From Antedon mediterranea (taxonomy: Eukaryota; Echinodermata; Crinoidea; Comatulida; Antedonidae), in the NCBI RefSeq assembly GCF_964355755.1, contig NC_092676.1, positions 14,862,288-14,926,287 on the forward strand: 64,000 nt of DNA. The letters run 5' to 3'. The translations under genes and the position numbers were made by a program. Under the pieces are notes generated by a model that saw nothing but the letters and a program-made list of their open reading frames with translations, was not told where the DNA came from and did not search any database. This document shows positions 23,307-33,400 of the stretch, piece after piece (the stretch's first letter is position 1; the number at the start of each line of letters is the position of its first letter).

Positions 23307-23992
23307 CTATACTTGGTGTCTTAGTATACTGCATAAATGTATCGTGCAAGCATGATCCAAGTAGCATCTATTATAAAGTACGCTGGGCATCTTTCTATTC
23401 ACCTGAAAAAAGGAAAATGAATAAGCACATGTTTATCTGCCCTCAAAACAAAATAATAATTTAGTATAATGTATTATGTAGGTTTGATCAACAGTTTAAA
23501 ATAGCAATGCTCAGTATCTGTTACCTTAATATTATAATTTGACTCTAACATTTCCGCTTCCATTCCAATCACTAAATACATTTGCTTATCCCGTCCATCA
23601 ATTATCATAGTTGCACTCCAATTATAGACCTGTAGGTAGGTAAAAATACAAATGAATTGTTTATTTACTGTATACTGTACTGTATATGATACAAGCTGAA
23701 ATACCCCTAACTAGGCCTGGCCTGTTATAACCTTTATTACTACATTAGAGAAAATCCACCTCTATTCATTTTATTGGGAATCATAATATTTAGTATTCAG
23801 TGTTGCCTAGCCTAGCTAGGTAGGCCCTAGGGCGGCCTGTAATAACAAAAAAATATTTTAATAATGCGTTAGTCAGGACACTACAGCACACAACAATATT
23901 AATAAACGTACTTATAAATAATGTGTATATACATAATACAGTAACACAATTGTGCCTACCATTAACACCCTCAACGATACATCAAGGAGCAT
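23307..23992 (-). CDS. Unrecognised three-exon gene, 77-residue protein
   Basis: A hand-built minus-strand model: exon 1 23992-23960 (MLLDVSLRVLM, donor ATG|GTAGGC), exon 2 23629-23525 (acceptor CCTACAG, donor AAG|GTAACA), exon 3 23402-23307 (acceptor TTTTTTCAG, stop TAG). All junctions are phase 0 and every exon is open only in this frame. The protein starts MLLDVSLRVLMVYNWSATMI, continues with DGRDKQMYLVIGMEAEMLES, and ends with a Cys-rich stretch (NRCYLDHACTIHLCSILRH). An in-frame TGA precedes the ATG by five codons. A likely promoter lies near 24.8 kb, with a MITE between. I recognise no family; the frame consistency is the main support. Confidence 0.5.
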
Positions 23993-24011
23993 ACGCTCTC
24001 AGCTCACCTCT

Positions 24012-24515
24012 GGCCGGGCGGCGATTTTTTTTTTCGTACATAAGTTGGGGACCCCATCATGAAACGTCACAAAATAAACATGAATAATTCATCAGTTAAA
24101 TTTTCTTGTTCCGTGTGCACCCAAGCGTATAGCAACAAGAAGTGATTACACAAGTGCGGTACGATTCTAGGCCTATCTCCGCTGTGGTTGCCGCGTGCGA
24201 TTTCATAATAGAATAGCGGAGTTTTGTGTGGATTGTCGAAATAATCAGCCTTTAGTTTATGGTGTTTTTAATATAGTTTATTACTAAAGAATTACGTGTT
24301 AAAATTATAGTTTCTATTGATACTATTAGGCCTATTCTTCAACAGCGGAGATAGGCCTAGAATCGTACCGCACTTGTGTAATCACTTCTTGTTGCTATAC
24401 GCTTGGGTGCACACGGAACAAGAAAATTTAACTGATGAATTATTCATGTTTATTGTGTGACGTTTCATGAGGGGGTCCCCAACTTATGTACGAAAAAAAA
24501 AATCGCGGCCGGGCG
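24012..24515. mobile_element. MITE/foldback element with about 180-bp inverted arms
   Basis: The left arm (CGTACATAAGTTGGGGACCC, AACGTCAC, CATGAATAATTCATCAGTTA, GTGCACCCAAGCGTATAGC, AGGCCTATCTCCGCTGT) is repeated inverted in the right arm from ACAGCGGAGATAGGCCTA to about 24510 with only a few differences. The loop is about 150 bp with no coding sequence. Arms this similar suggest a young element. The left end stops about 20 bp upstream of the ATG of the 77-residue gene. Confidence 0.85.
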
Positions 24516-24599
24516 ACTAAACACCGTATCCAGCAGTCATCACTACTAAAAAGGCCTAGCCCCTAGGCCTAGCTAGCTCCAGGCCATGGCATTGTCAAA

Positions 24600-24845
24600 A
24601 CACCATTTACTCGTCCAACCGTTTCTTCAAAACGATGTTAACACCCGTGTTAACAAGACGATGTGGACGAATTTCCATCAATTTCAGTTAATTACAACGA
24701 AATAATAATAAAATGAATGTTTCAATAATACGTGTATAGCGAAATAAACATCGCTCGCGAGAGGAGGGTGAGGGTCGAGAGTGAGGCCAAGGTGGTCGAC
24801 TCTGTGATTCTCACGCATGCGCAAAATAACTCCGTGTACCCAGCA
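24600..24845 (-). promoter_or_regulatory. Probable CpG-rich promoter with an NRF-1-like site
   Basis: The only CpG-rich stretch upstream of the 77-residue gene, with CTCGCGAG near 24756 and ACGCATGCGCA at about 24813-24823, close to the NRF-1 consensus (palindromic GCGCATGCGC). A short minus-strand ORF (MEIRPHRLVNTGVN) starts near 24670 and meets a GTAAAT donor near 24605, but its phase does not fit the next exon, so a non-coding first exon is more likely. Confidence 0.35.
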
Positions 24846-25496
24846 AGATAGGCATTTGGCTATGAATTTCGTAAAAGATGGCCTTGAAAAACGAAATTAA
24901 AATCCGTTTAAAAAAAAACATGGTTGATAATATGAATTAATTTTATTCGATTAGGCTAACATACTTATCCAAGAATAAAAATATCAAAGCGATAAGTAAT
25001 TACTACCATGCTTTTGCATCAATCAATGATTTACTGCTAAATTCCTATCTCTGTAATACAAAAATAACTTTTAGTGACGTCACAAAAAGTTTTTCACAGG
25101 TTTCTCAGGGGCGTTTTGAGGGCGTTGTCGTCCTCCAAAACATTAAGTATGACTATGGCAAGCTTAAAACTGATTGATCTACACGTTGAGCCAATAAAAT
25201 GATATTGCTAGGAACCCTTTCATATCCATTTTAATCACAAAGGGATTTTTTTTATAAGATGATTAAAAATAGATACCTATAATCTTGAAAATGTAATAAA
25301 AGACCAAATTGTGCTTTAATAAATTTGTTATAGGCCTACATATACATAATACATGAACTATTACTATACAATATTATGATAAATCAGTCCAAGGTCAATA
25401 ACTTTACTTCCGGTCACAAAATTTTGCATTACAATAAAGATAAATATGTATGTGGTCTCAGCAATTTGAGACCATTTTAAAATTTCAATGACCAGC
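24846..25496. other. No gene; rep-C-like at the right end
   Basis: AT-rich with no exon seen. From about 25370 the sequence (CAAGGTCAATAACTTTACTT, then CGGTCAC) is rep-C-like and runs straight into rep-B at 25497. Confidence 0.45.
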
Positions 25497-26230
25497 CGTT
25501 TTTAGTCGCGTGGAAGCGACTCTATAGTTCACTATGTCGGTCGGTCTGTCGGTCTGTCGGTCCGGTATCACTATGCGTTTTATCGCTTTCTGACCTTATC
25601 TTGATATCAGTTTAATCTAGCTAAGTCAATTTTTCACAGTATATTCCTTATGACCAGGAATCGATGTGGTTATGTTTTCACGGTGCGCAATAAAAAATTA
25701 CGCGGTCTACGGACGATTTAACGAAATCACGTTTGTAATCATATCTTCACAACCATGAATCACAATTAAATAAAATTTGGTACTCATAAATTTCAGGGCA
25801 TAAATCATCATATGGCAATACAATTACGTGCGTAGCGCATGTAATGCATGCGTACGCGCGCTTAAAATTTTCAAAATTTATTTTCGATGAAATAAGAGTA
25901 CGTTTCAGGCAATTTTAAGCGTTTACAAAATTGCCATGAGTGCGCAGATTTTTGCGCGCGCACTGCACGTTAAATGTTATTGCGCACTCTTTTTGCCCGA
26001 TTTCTGTTTTCTTGACTTACTTTTCAACTCGAAATTTCGTTATACGAGCACGTCAAAAGTGACAGGCTACGCACGTGTAAATTAAAAAAATATAACTGTT
26101 TTTAAACATTTCAACATTTTTAAACATGTTCAGTAATTTCGGTCAGTTGGTAGGTTGGTCGGTCGGTCGGTAAACACTAAGCACGCGACTGCAGCCATCT
26201 ATATGGCCTTGTTTAGATACAATGCAAGTC
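25497..26230 (-). mobile_element. rep-B copy, uninterrupted
   Basis: Inverse of 12566-13369 plus the right end at 16383. It begins AGTCGCGTGGAAGCGACTCT, passes through GTCGGTCTGTCGG repeats, TATCACTATGCGTTTTATCG and CGTACGCGCGC, and ends near GCACGCGACTGCAGCCATCT with ATGGCCTTGTTTA. The TATAG at the junction corresponds to the site occupied by the 3-kb insertion at 13370. No transposase ORF. Confidence 0.85.
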
Positions 26231-27235
26231 AAAGTCAAAAGTCAATAGTGCAGAAAAATAGCATTTCCTATTACATTTCGTCAAAATGTTCCATTACAAT
26301 GAATATAAATATATACGCTCCGAGTATTTTGATACCAATATCTTGTTGATACACCAAAGGGATACGGGCCAATTGGGCGCCATTTGGTTACCAAGCATTT
26401 TTGGTATCCTAGCACCCTATTAAAGAAGTGAAATCTCACTTTGGGCATTAAAATCCTAGGGAAATACACGAGGACCCTGACCATAAAATGCATACATATA
26501 TACGATTTTAATTGCGGCCATCTTGGAATTCAATATGGCTGCCATATGCTATAGCATTATTATAAATTGTACCATTGGACTGATTTATCATAATATTGTA
26601 AGATTTATCACACAAACTACGTTCGTCGTACGTGATTTAAAATAGGAGCTACTACTATCTGTTTTGAGTAAAAAATGGGGGTAATTTTGAAATCCAAGAT
26701 GGCGGCCAAAAATAGGGTCGGGAAAAATTTACCCCCAGCTGCAATTAATTCTGCTAGTTCTATGGATTCCAAAACTGCCAAAAACTCAACTTGAGCATTA
26801 AAATCTTACGGAACTGATTTTTGGAACATTGGTTCCCCATTATAACTTAATTGCATTTGCATACATATACTACATATACATATCTTACTCAGGTCCAAGA
26901 TTAAGAATTTTGCCTTATGATTTATAGCCTTCTTGTATTTTTAATGTAGGTTAATCACCAAAATGTTCAGGGGACAATTTAATATATCTTTAATTATATA
27001 TCTTTATTATCTTTATTTACCATAGATGGTTTACCATTGTAAAATTACTTAGAACAATGAATTGTTAATTGCAGAATTTGATTTTTTGTTGTGTGGTTAC
27101 CGCTGCGTCGGTCCTGTTTTTGGTGTACCATAAAATATGAAATAAATGAAAAAAAAAGATTTTGAAAATATAACACTCCAATAAACTACAGAATCAGAAA
27201 AAACAAGTTCGGAAACTATTGGGTCAATCCACACT
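26231..27235. other. Repeat-like intergenic DNA before CSTF2
   Basis: No exon seen. Words such as CCAAGATGGCGGCC and AATATAAATATATAC resemble rep-C surroundings. The Y-rich ORF at 26281-26493 shows no family motif. Confidence 0.4.
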
Positions 27236-27420
27236 GATTGCCTGGTGGTGGTGGAGGACTGGACTAGAGAGAGAGAGAGAGGGGGTTGTTTGTTGTGCGC
27301 GTCCAGTGGTCACGTGTGTGAGTCATTACGTAAAATAATTAAATTCTTTGCCGCCATACTCTAGGCCTAGCCTACTTCTACTCTCTCTCTCGCACAGCAG
27401 ATAGTGAGTGTGTTTTCACA
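27236..27420 (+). promoter_or_regulatory. CSTF2: CSTF2 promoter and 5' UTR region
   Basis: Lies directly before the CSTF2 start codon. Visible are a (GA)n run at 27263-27281, a CACGTG E-box near 27312, a CRE-like ATTACGTAA near 27325, and a CTCTCTCTCGCACAG pyrimidine tract near 27384. There is no clear TATA box. The transcription start is not determinable here. Confidence 0.4.
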
Positions 27421-30400
27421 ATGGCGGCTGCAGATAGATCAATGAGATCCGTATTTGGTAAATATTATCCCCTTATACTATTAGGCCTAGTAGGCTAGCT
27501 AGTGAATAGGCTAGGCCTCTAGCTAGGGTAGTTAGTAGTCACCAGCGTGCAGGAGGCCGCGCCTAGGCGGTATCGGATCATCTCGGTCGCGTTTCATTTC
27601 GGTCGCGCTTCCGGTAAATCGAACTTCCGGCGATTTCTATGGAACGCCGCTCAATGCAGTACTGTACACACTGTAAGCTCTAATTAAAGATCGAAGTGTA
27701 GTCTCTATTATTGTTTAGGTGTTTATTTAAAAATGATTTTATATAATAATCATTATATTTAAATAAATATTGTAAAAACAGTATTTTATTAATATTAGTT
27801 TAACTTTTTTTTAAATGTTTTTATAAGCATTATATTTTGATATATTTTGTAAATATTCTATTTGTTTCTGACGGGAAAAATAACATACAAACTCACTTTA
27901 CACTTTTGTCAATGATCATTCAATCTTTTTATTTTTAAAACAAAAACATATACACAAATATTTACATATATTTAAAAACAAAACATAGATACGTTAATGT
28001 AATTCAAAAAACAAACTCGTTTCACACTGTTTTTCAATTCAATCCTTTCATTTTTAAAACAAAAACGCATATACAAATGTTTACATTCATCATTCAAATT
28101 GAAACCTTTTTATTTACATCTACAAACGTTATTTAATTTATCTATTTATTAAATCTTTTATTTATTAGCAATATTTACATCTATCTCATCTACAAATCGC
28201 GAACATCATTTGATATAAGGAGCGATCTCTCTGATCGTTGGCCTGCGCGATACTCGTCCCAGAGGCGTAAGAGCGTTCTAGTTGCACGTCGGTAAGCTTG
28301 TCGCTGAAGCCGGTCAACATCTTCGCGATGAACTAATTCCATTGTGATGTGAACATTCTGACTCTCTTCATGCAGCACCCCGATTAAGAGGTAGAGTTGA
28401 AGTTGAAGTCCTTTTCGATTCAGTCTGTTGTGATACGGGTGTCTCGAAAACAGAGACCTCGAAAACAGAGACCAGAGACCCGAGACCCAGGGTCTCTGTT
28501 TTCGAGAAAATCTCGAAAACAGAGACCCCCACTAAAACGTCTCAATATTACGTAATATAGGGGGTCTCTGTTTTCGAGATTTTCTCGAAAACAGAGACCC
28601 CCACTAAAACGTCTTTAGTGGGTGTCTCTGTTAAACAGAGACCCCCTATATAACGTATTATTTAGACGTTTTAGTGGGGGTGGAGTCCCCACTAAAACGT
28701 CTCAAGAATGACGTATCAGTAATAAACGGTAACTGATATGCCGATCAAAGAACATGCCGCAACGATAAGAAGAGATTGATGAATTCTTGAACACGTGTAA
28801 AAAGACTGTCATTTTGGAATACAAGGTCGACGTCCTAGAAGTAAGATGTATAAATGCATGCTGTGCCTTTTAGAAGCTAAAAAGCGGGAGATTATTTAAA
28901 AAGCTGACACTAGTTTCGTAACATTTATTTACAAGCATAAAAGATAATAACGTACAATGCAATAACAAAATGATATGAGGTCAGACTTTGAGGCAGACTG
29001 GAGGATGAAGACAAATATATTGTGTTGGGCGAGCCTTAAAAAAGAAATGAATTAAAAAAAAAAAAAAATTGATAAATAAATAAACATAAATTCACGGTTT
29101 TTGCGATAAAAGTTGGGTGTTAATAATTTATGACCTTAAACAGGGATTATATTAGGGGGTCTCGGGAAATCTCGAAAAAAGAGACCCCCAATATAATGAG
29201 ACGTTTTAGTGGGGGTCTCTGTTTTCGAGAAAAACTCAAACAGAGACCCCCTATATTACGTAATATTGAGACGTTTTAGTGGGGGTCTCTGTTTTCGAGA
29301 TTGTCTCGAAAACAGAGACCCTGGGTCTCGGGTCTCTGTTTTCGAGGTCTCTGTTTTCGAGACACCTGTTGTGATACCCCTCAAGGTCGCTGTTGGTCCT
29401 CGTTGTCAACAGACAATGGTTTCATTCTAATTCAATAGCACGAGACATAATGCGACACGTCAATGCATTATGCTTTAAAAAAATGTTACATTACATACAG
29501 TACACAATCGTAATAATATCTTCAGTGCAATATAGTGTATAAAAAAGCTCAGTAAAGTCTCTCACTGATTTTAACTGGCACCAAACAAATATTCCCAATT
29601 TACTCATTCATAATTATTAACATATTGGAGTTGTCTTCCTAAGCTACTTGTTGTGTCCTTAAAATATAGATAAAAAACAGGTTTATAAATTCGAACTGCT
29701 ACACGTACCGAGTGCTGAAAGAGAGTTAAATCGGACAGTTAAGTCTCAATCCTACAATAGCATCCATTTTCGTATGCTTTATGCATAATTGACGCGCCAT
29801 ACACCACGATTGATATTGTTGAAAATTGACCTTAATTGACACGCGACCGAAATGAAACGCGACCGAGATGATCGTAATTCGCCTAGGCTAGTCTAGTAGG
29901 TCTTTTTTTGGCAAATGCTGGACAACCCGTACCCATCCACCATGCCAACTACAGTACAACTAGCCTAAGCCTAACTAGGGCTAGGCCTAGGCTACTTTCT
30001 AGGCATGGGGCCTAAAGCTTAGTTCAGTACCCAACTTGGCTAACTCTTACCCCAAATAATTGGTCAACTCATACCTAAGTATTTGGCTTACTCATCTCAT
30101 ACATTAACATACCAAATATTGTTATTAGCTTTTAACTTGTACCCATTATTTGGTTTACTTACTGTACTTGTTCATACCCATGGGCCATTGTTTGCTTATT
30201 GGGAAGTACAGTATACATATATATGTTATGCGCGATTTGAACTATTTGCGCAATTTGAAATTGCGCAAATAATTCCTTGCGCAATTTGAAATTGCGCAAA
30301 GAATTCTTGCGCAATTTGAAATTGCGCACGGACTTTCTTGCACAATATTAAATTCCATTGTAGGCCTTATCACATTTGTGGGCACTGTTTTCACATTTGT

Positions 30401-33400
30401 GGGCACTGTTTTCAAATTTGTGGTGATGTACTGTATTTTCACATTTGGTGTTTTCACATTTGTGGGTGATGTTTTTTCACATTTGATGTTTTCACATTTG
30501 TGGATGATGTGTTTTCACATTTGGTGTTTTCACATTTGTGGGTGATGTGTTTTCACATTTGTAGGTGATGTGTTTCCACATTTGTAGTTGTTTTCAAATT
30601 TGTGGATGATCATTTTTACATTTGTAGTTGTTTTCACATTTGTAGACGTTTTTACATTTGTGGGTTTAACAGTTGCCTGCCTTATAATATTATACTGCAT
30701 TATACTGTACAGTATGTATGATATTGATATTGATATTTGTTACTCACAAATGTAATTAATGTACAGTAAATTAGGACGTCTGACAAAGAAGGCACTTAAG
30801 TGAGGCCTTGTGAAGATATACAGTATGTATAAAATTGTGTATTACAGGATAATACTATGCTACAGCCTACTGAGATATTGTGTTTTTTTTTAGTTGGAAA
30901 TATTCCTTATGAGGCAACAGAAGATAAACTGAAAGATATCTTTTCTGAGGTTGGACCAGTCTTAAGTTTTCGTTTAGTATTTGATAGGGAAACTGGCAAA
31001 CCAAAAGGCTATGGGTTTTGTGAGTACCAAGACAAAGAAACTGCCCTCAGTGCTATGCGCAACTTGAATGGCTATGAATTAAATGGGCGACAACTGCGTG
31101 TTGATAATGCTGCAAGTGAAAAGAATAAAGAAATGGGTAAGTATATTTTCTCCCAACACGTAAACAAGATACAGTACGTCTACTGTATATGAGAATGTTG
31201 TAATTAATCTAAATTTATTTTTTTTATTTATTTTTAATTAGTTAATGTTACAATTTGTTTGTGTTATAGATATTGTACGGGTCAAGTAGTATGTATTTTC
31301 ATACAGTAATAACAGTACAGTATATGAATAAATAAATTTTAAAACCTAGATGGATTTTGAGAGGAAAGATTTTGTGTCTATCTAAAAAATAATAAATTAC
31401 TTTAAATTAATAAAGATAATAAATTTAAATTCTATATCATCAGTGTTATAGAAATAGTTGTGCATGATTACAGTAGATGTCATCTCAGTGAAGGTTTATA
31501 TTGATTGATGCAGAAATACTGTACAGTAGGAGGCGCAACTTGAGCCAGTTTGCTTTAGACTCAGAGGCAGTGACAATGTTAACCCAAAACTATTCATTAG
31601 CTATAATATTAGGACATAATGCCACCTGATATTTGGTGCAACCAAGATAGTTTGAAAATCATTTTATGTCAGTCAAGTAGGCAAATACATTTTCCATTGT
31701 AATTAATAGCATTCATTGCTTATTGTTTTGTCTTCAGATTCAGGAACAGTCACTGTTTTACCCGAGGTACAGTATACACTCTCTTTGATACATTTTTATT
31801 GTCTTCACATTATGCTGTTTACCGGCCATACTGTATTTAAGGTCCTAAATGTACACAGCAACCAGTATAATCTAATATATAAATTTACGTAAGGGCAAAA
31901 TTTGGTAAATCGCGCATTATTTCTAGAATGTTTACTCGATGGTATATAAAGTTGGTTAGAATCTTGGCACAGTACTGATTTTAACCACCTGATGTAACCC
32001 TGTTTACTAATTAAATTTAGTTATAATTAGTAATTGTTGACAATTAAAACGAATTTAGAATCAACGATTTGCCCTAAATAGGGGTGTTTTCCGATCGTGG
32101 TATACACTCTAATGGTTACTCTTAATTCTGAGTAACAATTTCCAGAATGGTATATTAATTATTATTAAAATTCAAAAATTATTTGGAGGTTCAATTTACT
32201 GTAGTATGGAAAATATCATTTAATACAGTGATTACAATGATTCTTGTAGCAACAAAACTTCAGTAGCACATTTTAACTTTGACACTGAATCAAAGTCTGA
32301 AAGAAGTCATAATTATTGTCTATTTGTATGTTTTAAAAAACGTTCTACTAATTTTAACACAATTTTTAAAACAATTGTATTATAGTCACCATTTGCAGAG
32401 GCAGTTACACCAGCTGAGGCACCAGAAGCTATTTCCAAAGCGGTCGAAAGCCTTCCTCCAGAACAGATGTTTGAGTTGATGAAACAAATGAAAGTATGTC
32501 ACGTCAATCATTATGATCATTATTGTTATACTTAATTTCCATTCATTCCTAACCTTCAATTTAAATTATTAATTTTTTCCCCTATGCCGCAAACAAAACT
32601 ATTTTGGAAACCGTAAGCAAAAAATAGTGTTTTCAACTTGATTGATTGTGCTTCAATAGTACTGAATAGTAATTGTAATTTCATAATTAACAACAGTGGT
32701 TTGAAAAATTAAAATCTGCACACTAAGTATTTAGGGTTCAATTATAAAGCAAAAGTTTAAAATCTGTTTTACATTATTTTTATTTAAGGTGTACTACAGT
32801 ACAGCTACAGTATTAATTACTGCTTCGTTGGACATTGTTTTTTTATCGCGATCCCATGCTCCCACGGGAAGGTATTGTTTTTTGTTACGAGAGGTTTGCT
32901 ATGCCTCCGATGGAAGGGTGTCAAATATACTGTACACCATTTTTACCAGCTATCAAAAGAGAACAATATAATAACCCACCTTAGATCGACGAATTCTACC
33001 CCTACAACTACGCCTGATTCTAGCCACAGGCCTTGGCTAGGCTCGGAGCCTAGTGATTTTTGATATAAAATATTAATAAAAATGCTTCGTTTCCATTTAG
33101 TTGTACAGGAGTTTCTCTTGAAAACTTAATTTTAAATCAATATATTCCATGTTAAAATATCAAAAAATAATACTACAATGTTGCGTAAAATGTAATTCTA
33201 AATATGGTCATTATAACAAATTGGCCAATACCGCTAAAATAATAGAATTCATTCGTTGAATGAAATCTATTATATTAACACCTTTAATAATGAATGAATT
33301 TAATATATTATAAAAAAACAAATAAATTTTACTGTTTTAATGTGAATTAAATGCTAGGCCTAGTTTTTATTCAATCTGATTCAAATGACAGGAATCTATT

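Larger units (their letters stand above)
27561..29888 (-). mobile_element. Decayed MULE-like DNA transposon in CSTF2 intron 1
   Basis: Inverted ends: GCCTAGGCG, GATCATCTCGGTCGCG and TTTCATTTCGGTCGCG at 27561-27607 recur in inverse at 29842-29888. Between them lie pieces of a Mutator-like transposase in minus orientation and a nested foldback element. The rest is AT-rich, with an imperfect repeat of TTTTTAAAACAAAAAC blocks (27900-28130). The target duplication is not clear because both flanks carry TAGGCCTA-like words. The 2.3-kb length and single transposase scrap make it non-autonomous. Confidence 0.6.

Noticed and set aside
28437-29366. CRISPR-like array
   Set aside because: Repeats are inverted and irregular, with shared rather than unique spacers, and the region is an animal intron; a foldback transposon with target duplication explains it.
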